This document shows, one piece after another, positions 1-6,101 of a DNA stretch of 11,289 nt. The stretch's first letter is position 1; each line of letters begins with the position of its first letter. The DNA is from Lachnospiraceae bacterium (GTDB lineage: Bacteria; Bacillota_A; Clostridia; Lachnospirales; Lachnospiraceae). Under the pieces are notes generated by a model. It made no database searches and was not told the DNA's origin. It was given only the letters and a program-made list of their open reading frames with translations. The stretch lies in contig JAIKXO010000192.1 in assembly GCA_024684065.1 (NCBI GenBank), forward strand, positions 1 through 11,289. Direction: 5' to 3'. The translations under genes were made by a program, and so were the position numbers.

Positions 1-759
1 CTAAGCAAAAGTGACCTTAAGAAGCTTTCCGGTCAGACAGAGCTTAAGGAGCTGAGCCTGGAGCATACGAATATTACAGATTTGTCATGTCTGTCAGGGA
101 TGGCAAAACTGTAGGATCTAAATCTTTGGCGATGTACTTTGCAGGATTTGACACCCCTTGCGAATCTTGCGGAGCTTAGGAAGCTTAGCATCAATGCGGA
201 TGATACAGATATTTCCGCTCTTTCCGAACTGAATAAGCTTAAAGAGCTTCATATCACGGGAAGCGTGAAGGATCTGTCTCCTCTGAGCGAATTGCCGGAA
301 CTTAGTTACTTAGGCCTGAATAACCCTTCCGGCAACCTGTCTGCACTTTCCGGTTTGCAGAATCTGGATACTTTATGGATCAATAGCAGCGAGGATATAG
401 ATATATCTGCCGTATCAAAGCTTCATAACCTGGAGAGCCTGACACTGCATACAGATATGAGTGATCTTGAGCCTCTTTCCGGACTGACAGGTTTAAAAAG
501 GCTGGATATTCTTGAGATAACGGATGATCTGAGCCCGCTGTATGGGCTGGAAAATCTGGAGGAGCTTTCTATCCGCGGCGATAATGCGGATGTGAGCGGG
601 TTATCTGTATTAGAGAATCTGTTTTATAAGAGGCTGGCGGAAGGAGATTTCTATCAGAAGCGGAACCTGGAGCATGTACTTAAGGTGCTTGATCAGATCC
701 GAAGGGAGATCAAAGAAGAATTATTGCCGGATCTTTCCTGGTCCGGTTATAACGAATAA
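1..759 (+). pseudogene. Leucine-rich-repeat protein, 3' part, interrupted by in-frame TAG
   Basis: The frame is open from the first base of the window, so the gene begins upstream. It encodes about nine LRRs of 21-22 residues of the SDS22/internalin-like kind, with a recurring 'DLSPLSxL' followed by 'xxLxxLxI'. A helical tail (roughly positions 600-756) follows, ending in GYNE and TAA. A TAG at 112-114 cuts the second visible repeat exactly where the pattern expects a polar residue (AKL-stop-DLNL), and the LRR register continues unbroken on both sides. A single change from CAG or GAG would explain it. The downstream part could only restart at a TTG at 139, which has no Shine-Dalgarno site. 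Proteins of this kind are usually protein-binding and often surface-exposed, but no export signal is visible because the 5' end is missing. The next gene starts 48 bp downstream. A sequencing error or amber readthrough remains possible. Confidence 0.75.
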
Positions 760-807
760 AAATGCAGCGGTGCTGACAGAGAGAATTTCAAAGGAGGCTT
801 ATTAAGG

Positions 808-1317
808 ATGCTCAAGGAGATCAAGCTGGTAGCGAAAGAGGATATTTTTTTGGAATACGAGGACGAAAAGGGTAAGGGGCAGGTCCTCTTTTCGGCTATA
901 AAGCCTTATTGGGATTATTCCTGCGAAGAAGACTATGAAGGAGGCTTTGCCCATATAGTTGATGACAAGCGCGTTCTTGCGGTTTTGTCAGTCGCTTCCG
1001 GCCAGGGTGGAGTAGTTATTGTCTGGAACACGGAAACGGGAACCCCGGAGCATATTTCGCAGGCTGATTTCTGCCAGGCAGCAGCCATATATAATGGAGA
1101 GGTTTATACCCTGGCTATCGTGCGGCAATTCGGCGCAGAACCCTCAGCGGTCGTTGAAAAATGCAAATATGGTACCATGGATGCCTTCGCGGAATGTGAA
1201 TCCGTTCAGAGTATTTCTATGGACTGCTTTGATGACTACCGGGGAAATACGGAAGAATTAAGCCTTATAGTTGACGAGAGCGGAATCCGCCTTTTCCTTA
1301 AAGATAAAGAAATATAA
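808..1317 (+). CDS. Hypothetical protein, 169 aa, soluble, beta-rich
   Basis: I do not recognise this family. The ATG is preceded by a near-perfect AAGGAGG at 791-797 with 10-base spacing, so the start is secure. The product is acidic and has no signal peptide or membrane segment. It alternates short hydrophobic strands (VLAVLSV, GGVVIVWNTETG, AAAIYNGEVYTLAIV) with polar turns. The 'VVIVWNTETG' segment resembles one blade of a beta-propeller, but the protein is far too short for a full propeller and the likeness is weak. It ends with strands (ELSLIVDESGIRLFL) and then the intrinsic terminator at 1352. It lies 48 bp after the broken LRR gene with no obvious promoter between, so the two were probably co-transcribed. 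It could be a partner or immunity-like companion of the LRR protein, but nothing in the sequence demonstrates that. Confidence 0.75.
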   Translation: MLKEIKLVAKEDIFLEYEDEKGKGQVLFSAIKPYWDYSCEEDYEGGFAHIVDDKRVLAVLSVASGQGGVVIVWNTETGTPEHISQADFCQAAAIYNGEVYTLAIVRQFGAEPSAVVEKCKYGTMDAFAECESVQSISMDCFDDYRGNTEELSLIVDESGIRLFLKDKEI

Positions 1318-1351
1318 GGCAGATGCCTTTTGGGAAAGCATTATAGGAATC

Positions 1352-1394
1352 AAGCGGGAGTTTTTATATTAACATTAAAAAACTTCCGCTTTTT
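1352..1394 (+). terminator. Intrinsic terminator after the 169-aa gene
   Basis: The arms AAGCGGGAGTTTTT (1352-1365) and AAAAACTTCCGCTT (1378-1391) pair over 14 positions with one G-T wobble, around a loop of about 12 nt. The descending arm runs into TTTTT at 1390-1394. The hairpin begins 34 bp after the stop codon, which is the normal arrangement for a Rho-independent terminator. Confidence 0.85.
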
Positions 1395-1457
1395 GAATCG
1401 AAGAGGGAGGCTTTTATATGGAGTGGAGAAGCCAAAGCTTACGGACTTAAAAAAGTA

Positions 1458-1466
1458 TGATATAAT
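1458..1466 (+). promoter_or_regulatory. Extended -10 promoter for the esterase transcript
   Basis: TGATATAAT gives a perfect TATAAT (1461-1466) preceded by the TGn extension. No good -35 is present at 16-18 bp (the sequence there is around CTTACG), which fits an extended -10 promoter. Transcription would start near 1473, giving a leader of about 235 nt before the ATG at 1707. Confidence 0.6.
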
Positions 1467-1473
1467 ATAAAAG

Positions 1474-1501
1474 TACCCGGGAATGACGGTGTCTTCGGGT
1501 A
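1474..1501 (+). promoter_or_regulatory. Bulged hairpin at the inferred 5' end of the esterase mRNA
   Basis: TACCCG (1474-1479) pairs with CGGGTA (1496-1501). Two G-T pairs extend this stem. After an AAT bulge (1482-1484), GAC (1485-1487) pairs with GTC (1491-1493) around a GGT loop. No U-tract follows, so it is not a terminator. Its place at the predicted transcript start suggests an mRNA-stabilising or regulatory element. It was not matched to a known RNA family. Confidence 0.45.
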
Positions 1502-1534
1502 GTTATGATCCGTATAAAGTATAGGGGGTAATAT

Positions 1535-1551
1535 CCGGCTTGAAAAGCCGG
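1535..1551 (+). promoter_or_regulatory. GC-rich stem-loop in the esterase leader
   Basis: CCGGCTT (1535-1541) and AAGCCGG (1545-1551) form a perfect 7-bp stem with a GAA triloop. A shorter GCC/GGC pairing (1554-1556 with 1563-1565) lies directly downstream. No poly-U follows. It is probably part of the structured 5' UTR. Confidence 0.45.
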
Positions 1552-1570
1552 CTGCCGAAGAAGGCGGATC

Positions 1571-1700
1571 GGGAATTACAGTAAATTAAGGCGACAGTAA
1601 ATCAAGGCGACAGGAGATCAAGGCAACAGGAGATCAAAGCGACAGGAAATCGGGGATTACAGCAGCTCAAGGCGACAGTAAATCAAGGCGACAGGAGAAA
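1571..1700 (+). repeat. Eight degenerate tandem copies of a 16-bp unit before the esterase start
   Basis: Copies begin at 1571, 1588, 1604, 1620, 1636, 1652, 1669 and 1685. The consensus is AAGGCGACAGGAGATC, with 17-bp variants starting GGGRATTACAG at 1571 and 1652. Copies 1-3 reappear as copies 6-8 at a constant offset of 81 bp, showing a segmental duplication above the 16-bp level. Copies 3, 4 and 8 contain CAGGAGA. In copy 8 the AGGAG (1693-1697) is the apparent ribosome binding site for the ATG at 1707. The esterase frame is open back to a TAA at 1587-1589, but I find no ATG, GTG or TTG in it, so the array looks untranslated. Confidence 0.85.
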
Positions 1701-1706
1701 AGGATT

Positions 1707-2615
1707 ATGTCAGAATACAGTGATAAGCTTCGAAGGGAATTTGGAGAGAGTGATAAAAAGAGGGACGCGGGGTTAAAGACGCCGGAGGAGGTTGAGAGAT
1801 TTGATAATATTTCCTACGGTCCTCATCCCGAATGGAACCTTCTGGATGTGTACCGCCCCCGGAAGGAAGGGAAGAAGAAGCTGCCGGTGATCGCCATAAT
1901 TCACGGCGGCGGCTGGGTTTACGGTGATAAGAATGTGTACCAGTATTATGGCATGGGGGTTTCAAAACGGGGATTTGCCGTCGTGAATTTCTCATACAGG
2001 CTCGCTCCGGATTATAAATATCCCGCAGCGATCGAAGATATCTGCGCCGCTTTTCGATGGATCTTTGAAAACGCCGGGGAGTATGGTCTGGATAAGGATA
2101 ATCTCTTTGCGGCAGGTGATTCCGCGGGAGCGCATCTGCTTACCTTATTTGCGGATCTTATAACAAATAAAGAATACCTTGAGGATCTAAAGGCGGAATA
2201 TCCGACGGCCTGCTTTGAGCTTCCCGAAGGGATCCGTTTAAGGGCGGTGGCGCTTAACTGCGGGAAATATGACCTGGAAAAGGATTTGGACAAGGATGCT
2301 AATTCGACGAATCTTGTCAGGGATTTTCTTCCGAAGGAAGGGAGTGGGGAGGAAATGAAGCTGGTAAACGGCATCAGGTATGTGACGAAGGATTTTCCGC
2401 CGGCATTTGTTATGACCTGTCCGGGAGATTTTCTTAAGAGCCAGGCAAAATATATCACAGAGGAGCTGAATAAGAAGGAGGTTCCCTTCTGTTACAGATA
2501 TTATGGTAACAAGGAGAATAAGCTGCACCATGTTTTTCATTGTGATCAAAGACTGGAAGAAGCCGATAAGTGCAATGATGATGAGTGCGACTTTTTCAGA
2601 GAGTGGATCAGGTAA
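1707..2615 (+). CDS. Alpha/beta-hydrolase esterase (HSL / BD-FAE-like), cytoplasmic
   Basis: The 302-residue product has the hallmarks of the alpha/beta-hydrolase fold-3 group: an oxyanion-hole HGGGW at 66-70, the nucleophile elbow GDSAG at 137-141 (Ser139), a likely catalytic Asp241 in CPGD, and a likely catalytic His275 in the HHVFH segment. Length is normal for the family. There is no signal peptide, so it acts inside the cell, probably hydrolysing short acyl or acetyl esters on imported carbohydrate or other small substrates; the substrate cannot be read from the sequence. The start is supported by AGGAG at 1693-1697. The C-terminus is Cys/Asp-rich (KCNDDECDFF). The next gene follows after 87 bp with no terminator, so co-transcription is likely. 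The long repeat-bearing leader suggests post-transcriptional control. Annotation as lipase or arylesterase would be equally defensible. Confidence 0.85.
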   Translation: MSEYSDKLRREFGESDKKRDAGLKTPEEVERFDNISYGPHPEWNLLDVYRPRKEGKKKLPVIAIIHGGGWVYGDKNVYQYYGMGVSKRGFAVVNFSYRLAPDYKYPAAIEDICAAFRWIFENAGEYGLDKDNLFAAGDSAGAHLLTLFADLITNKEYLEDLKAEYPTACFELPEGIRLRAVALNCGKYDLEKDLDKDANSTNLVRDFLPKEGSGEEMKLVNGIRYVTKDFPPAFVMTCPGDFLKSQAKYITEELNKKEVPFCYRYYGNKENKLHHVFHCDQRLEEADKCNDDECDFFREWIR

Positions 2616-2702
2616 GCCTGAAAGCATTATAAAAGGTTTGCTTTCGCGGGAGGGTCGGATGATCCGATAAGGGACGGAGTTTAAGGGAAGGAGAGATCAG
2701 GA

Positions 2703-3341
2703 ATGGGAAAAACAGAGCGTACGAAAAAGAAAGAGATTCTTTCAGAGGCGGAGAAAAAGAGACTGGAACGCTTCGAGGGTATCTCCGATGATATGACAAA
2801 GCAGGGCTATACACGTCATGACCTGACGATAAATATGGGGAAGGCCAATTTATTTGCCGTATTACTGCTGATTCCCCTGGCTGTTATCGGATTTGGTCTG
2901 TATTATCTGGTCAATCACGGATTAGAATGGAGAAGGATCAATTTTCTGATCCTTTTGGTCGCGCTGATCATGCTTATAGTCGCGCATGAACTGATCCATG
3001 GGCTGAGCTGGAGCTTATTCACTCCCGGCCGTTTCAAGGATGTTGAATTTGGTATTTTGAGGTCATCCCTGACGCCCTATTGCGCCTGCCTTGTCCCCCT
3101 TAAGAAGGCACATTACTTTTTCGGGTCTGTGATGCCGCTTGTCATTCTCGGGATCATTCCTATGATCATCGGCATCGTGATCGGGAATCCGTTGATACTC
3201 TTTCTGGGGATCATAATGGCGGACTCCGCGGCAGGTGATCTTATGATCATTGCGAGACTTTTGGGCTATAAGAGCAGCGCTGAAGAGATAATCTACATGG
3301 ATCATCCGACACAAGCCGGAGGCGTGGTATTTGAAAGGTAA
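2703..3341 (+). CDS. DUF3267-type putative zinc metalloprotease, membrane protein
   Basis: The 212-residue protein has a charged cytoplasmic N-terminus (1-45, rich in Lys/Glu) and then about four hydrophobic segments (roughly 49-71, 80-98, 141-160, 162-180). The second ends in HELIH (95-99), the HExxH zincin motif embedded in a membrane helix, as in DUF3267 and site-2-protease-like families. Asp179 in AAGDL near the end of the last helix is a plausible third zinc ligand. AAGGAG at 2688-2693 supports the start. Proteolysis in this family is predicted rather than proven. It probably shares a transcript with the upstream esterase, but no functional link between them is obvious. Confidence 0.75.
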   Translation: MGKTERTKKKEILSEAEKKRLERFEGISDDMTKQGYTRHDLTINMGKANLFAVLLLIPLAVIGFGLYYLVNHGLEWRRINFLILLVALIMLIVAHELIHGLSWSLFTPGRFKDVEFGILRSSLTPYCACLVPLKKAHYFFGSVMPLVILGIIPMIIGIVIGNPLILFLGIIMADSAAGDLMIIARLLGYKSSAEEIIYMDHPTQAGGVVFER

Positions 3342-3387
3342 CAGCAGGCCCTGCCCCCCCTTATTCAGGTATCCGGGCAGGGGCTGT
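3341..3387 (+). terminator. GC-rich hairpin after the DUF3267 gene, probable terminator
   Basis: ACAGC plus CCCTGCCC (3341-3345, 3349-3356) pairs with GGGCAGGGGCTGT (3375-3387): 13 bp with a three-base AGG bulge and an 18-nt loop. It begins at the last base of the stop codon. The following bases (CTTCGTT) form only a weak U-tract, so termination may be partial. Confidence 0.45.
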
Positions 3388-3439
3388 CTTCGTTAAATAA
3401 ACCCCTTTTTTCGTTTATCCGGCGGGTCTTTGGATACTG

Positions 3440-3451
3440 CCTTTATAAAGG
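3440..3451 (+). promoter_or_regulatory. 12-bp perfect palindrome with a TATAAA core upstream of the signalling operon
   Basis: CCTTTATAAAGG is a perfect palindrome and contains TATAAA (3444-3449), which could serve as a -10 box. No acceptable -35 lies at 16-18 bp. It sits 55 bp before the operon's first start codon and could be an operator overlapping the promoter. Evidence is weak. Confidence 0.3.
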
Positions 3452-3506
3452 GCAAAGCATTGGCCATAGGATCACGGAAAGAGATATGAAAAAGTGAGAG
3501 ATAGTT

Positions 3507-6089
3507 ATGGATCAAAAAGACACCCGGTCTGATCATCTTTTAAAGATAGCCCATCTGATCATTCTGAGCGCTTTTACAATAACAATATTGATCTTTTTGG
3601 CGGAAACCTTTATCAGGGGCTGGGACAAGCTGGTTGTTCCCTTTGCTCTGGGACTCTTTGTCTTTTGCTGGTATTTGAATCTGATGCAAAAGTTCACCGC
3701 AGCGCAAAGGATAAAGCTCTATGCCCTGTCTATGATGTTCTGCTTCTTTTTTTACGGAATACATGAGACGGGGCTTGAGATACTTTCCGTTTCCGCGGTT
3801 GTGATCATACTTCTTTTTCTTATAAGCCAGACAAGGAGCCTGATATGGTTGACGGTATTTACGTATTTTTTTACCGTTTTCTTTAATCTTGCCCAGGCGA
3901 AGGGACAGTGGGAAGAGGGATATGAAATTTTGACCTCCCGGCTTGTCCTGCAAGGCTTTTTTGTTTTTCTGGCAGGAGGGATCGCGCATTTCTTTATATC
4001 CGAAAGGCATAACAGCTTTCAGCGATACGAGCAGGATAAGATCGTATCAAAACAGCAGGAGGAGCTGGCAAAAGAGCAGATCTGCATCGTGGCAAGGGAG
4101 CTTAGCAAGCTCGGAAGGAATGCAAGAGGGGAGCTCCTTCTTCTGAAGAATGCGATAACAAAGGCCGGTCTCAGGGATCAGATCCCCTACGATATGGACC
4201 GCCTGCTATCGCTTGAAAAAATGCTTGGTACAGAGCTTACGGACCTGAAGGATTTTTCGGATATGATATCCGGAAAGACGAGGATCCGTAATGAAGCTTA
4301 TGAGATATTGGATCTTCTGGAACAGAGCAGGCCGGAAGACAGTTCGGAGAAACACAGGGTTGGACCTGATCTTATAATCGATATCGATCCCATGGTTCCA
4401 AAGGCTATGGTCGGAGACCGGGAAAAGATCATTAAGATCATCCGTCATCTGGTCGGCAATGCGGTAAGATATACGGAGAAGGGCGGGATACTGGTAAAGA
4501 TCCTGACCCATTCTTATGCCGATGAGTTTAACCTTTACATAGAAGTAAGGGATACCGGGATCGGGATGGAAAAAAATGAGCTTGAAAGACTGATCCGCCA
4601 GCTGGATGAGAAAAGAACAGCCGAATACAGACCCGGCGGGCTGGGGATGGGTCTTTATCTGGTAAGCGGTTTTGTCAAATGCATGGGAGGCTTTATCAGG
4701 ATCGAAAGCGAATGGGGAAAGGGAACAAGGGTATGCGTCAGTATTCCCCAGAGAGTTTCGAACGCGGTACCCTGTATGTCGCATGACTGGAAATCGGGAG
4801 TATGTATCATTTATGAGGATAGTATATATACAGAGGGCGTATTAAACGGGTTTTATGAAGATCTCTTCCGGCATATTTCCGAGAAGCTTCTGATCCCCGC
4901 ATATGCCGTCAAAAATGAAGAAGAGATAAAAACGCTGATCGGGATCTATCCGAAGGTATGCCTCTTTACGGAGCAGGAGCTTTATGAGGCCAATACAGCC
5001 TACTATGAAGGTTTAAAGGAGGTATTTACTGTAGTCCTTACAAAGGGCTATTGTAAGCTTCCCGAAGGGAGTATAGTTCATGTACGGCATAAACCGGTCG
5101 CGACCCCGGAAATACTTCGGGTCATCGATCTTGCGGTTAAGAGCGGGGAGCGAAGAAGGAGAAGGGAAGATAATCCGAGGCCGGAAAAGGGGGAGCTGCC
5201 GATCGGGATCGAGAGCTTAAGCGAACGAAGGATCCGACAGATCGGAGGTCGTAGGATCATGATCGTAACCGACAGTATGTCAGACCTTCCCCCGGTCATT
5301 TCCATGGAACGGGAGATTCCTGTCATACCCTTCAGAATACATACGGAGTCCGCAAGCTTTCTGGATGATATGGAGATATCCCAGGAAGGAGCGTTAAAGC
5401 ATCTTGAAGAATATCCCGGCATATATTCCACAGCGCCCGAGGAAGAGGAGTTTCGCTCCTTTTTTGAGAGTAATCTCAGGTTTGCGGACCATATTATATA
5501 TATCAGCACCTCGAGGAAGATCAGCGCCTCTTACGACAGAGCCGTAAAGGCTTCCGAAAGGATGGACCGGGTGACGGTGTTCAATTCCGGACAGGTTTCG
5601 GGCGGAGTGGCCCTTATGGCGATCATGGCTGACGAAGAGGCTCGTTTGGGCAAAAACGCAGATGAAATAGTTGATTATCTCAAAAGGATCCGTCCGAAGA
5701 TAAAGACCTCGTTTCTTATTGATAATCTGGACCATCTGGCTTATGTGGGAAGGGTGGATAAATTCCTTGCCAGGATCTTCCGCTCTTTGATGCTTCATCC
5801 CGTAATGGTCATGAAGCGTGATGTCATGGCGCCCGGAGGTGTGTATATCGGAAGGATGGAACGTGCAAGCGAGGCTTATATGCAAAAGATATTAAAACGC
5901 GCGGACCGGATCGATAAGACGCGAGCCTTCATAAGCTCCATAGGTATGAATGTGAATTTTTTGAGAGAAGCGGAGCAGCAGCTTAGGGCAGACGGCCTCT
6001 TTGCCGATATGATCTCCCGCCATGCCTGCGCTTCTGTGTCGATCAATTGCGGAACTGATACATTTGGCATCATATATGTAGAAAAGTAA
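3507..6089 (+). CDS. Membrane sensor / histidine-kinase-like / pseudo-receiver / DegV fusion protein
   Basis: This 860-residue protein is a multidomain fusion. Residues 10-165 form about six membrane helices, followed by a coiled coil (170-200). Residues 195-255 sit where a DHp domain should be but carry no recognisable H-box His. The HATPase (about 285-416) keeps Asn318 of the N-box, the G1 motif DTGIGM (349-354) and the G2 motif GGLGMG (377-382), so ATP binding is likely. Residues 428-545 resemble the degenerate receivers of Lachnospiraceae hybrid kinases: the KP pair (529-530) is kept and the phospho-Asp is missing. A basic linker (549-553) leads to a DegV domain (584-860) with TDS (588-590), STAP (641-644), SRKISASY (669-676) and VGR (747-749). 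DegV/FakB proteins bind a fatty acid; the His of the usual HTGPG-like end motif appears as Asn847. It leads a three-gene operon. The start lacks a strong Shine-Dalgarno site; an upstream ATG at 3486 stops after three codons. Sensor of lipid state is inference. Confidence 0.85.
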   Translation: MDQKDTRSDHLLKIAHLIILSAFTITILIFLAETFIRGWDKLVVPFALGLFVFCWYLNLMQKFTAAQRIKLYALSMMFCFFFYGIHETGLEILSVSAVVIILLFLISQTRSLIWLTVFTYFFTVFFNLAQAKGQWEEGYEILTSRLVLQGFFVFLAGGIAHFFISERHNSFQRYEQDKIVSKQQEELAKEQICIVARELSKLGRNARGELLLLKNAITKAGLRDQIPYDMDRLLSLEKMLGTELTDLKDFSDMISGKTRIRNEAYEILDLLEQSRPEDSSEKHRVGPDLIIDIDPMVPKAMVGDREKIIKIIRHLVGNAVRYTEKGGILVKILTHSYADEFNLYIEVRDTGIGMEKNELERLIRQLDEKRTAEYRPGGLGMGLYLVSGFVKCMGGFIRIESEWGKGTRVCVSIPQRVSNAVPCMSHDWKSGVCIIYEDSIYTEGVLNGFYEDLFRHISEKLLIPAYAVKNEEEIKTLIGIYPKVCLFTEQELYEANTAYYEGLKEVFTVVLTKGYCKLPEGSIVHVRHKPVATPEILRVIDLAVKSGERRRRREDNPRPEKGELPIGIESLSERRIRQIGGRRIMIVTDSMSDLPPVISMEREIPVIPFRIHTESASFLDDMEISQEGALKHLEEYPGIYSTAPEEEEFRSFFESNLRFADHIIYISTSRKISASYDRAVKASERMDRVTVFNSGQVSGGVALMAIMADEEARLGKNADEIVDYLKRIRPKIKTSFLIDNLDHLAYVGRVDKFLARIFRSLMLHPVMVMKRDVMAPGGVYIGRMERASEAYMQKILKRADRIDKTRAFISSIGMNVNFLREAEQQLRADGLFADMISRHACASVSINCGTDTFGIIYVEK

Positions 6090-6101
6090 CGGAGAATTGG
6101 G

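Larger units (their letters stand above)
1318..1706 (+). other. 389-bp gene-free region: terminator, promoter and structured leader
   Basis: From left to right the region holds an intrinsic terminator for the upstream genes (1352-1394), about 60 bp without clear content, an extended -10 promoter (1458-1466), a bulged hairpin at the inferred transcript 5' end (1474-1501), a GC-rich hairpin (1535-1551), and an array of 16-bp repeats (1571-1700) running into the esterase start codon. No known riboswitch consensus could be recognised by eye. Confidence 0.7.

Noticed and set aside
139..759. LRR segment as an independent gene starting at TTG 139
   Set aside because: There is no Shine-Dalgarno site, and the start falls inside a repeat. 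The same frame is open upstream apart from the single TAG, so it is better read as the remainder of a broken gene.
1418..1450. Ten-codon ORF (MEWRSQSLRT) with a good GAGGGAGG Shine-Dalgarno site
   Set aside because: It lies after the terminator and before the -10 promoter, so no transcript obviously covers it. A remnant of a coding start or a chance match is as likely as a real leader peptide.
1571..1700. 16-bp array as a CRISPR
   Set aside because: The units are directly abutting with no unique spacers, and no cas genes are nearby.
2620..2667. Weak inverted repeats (GAAAGC/GCTTTC and TCGGAT/ATCCGA) between the esterase and DUF3267 genes
   Set aside because: The stems are short, with large or vanishing loops and no U-tract; not enough to call a terminator or operator.
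1707..2814. Long minus-strand reading frames opposite the esterase and DUF3267 genes
   Set aside because: They lie antisense to genes with clear catalytic motifs, have no recognisable domains or ribosome binding sites, and look like codon-bias shadows.
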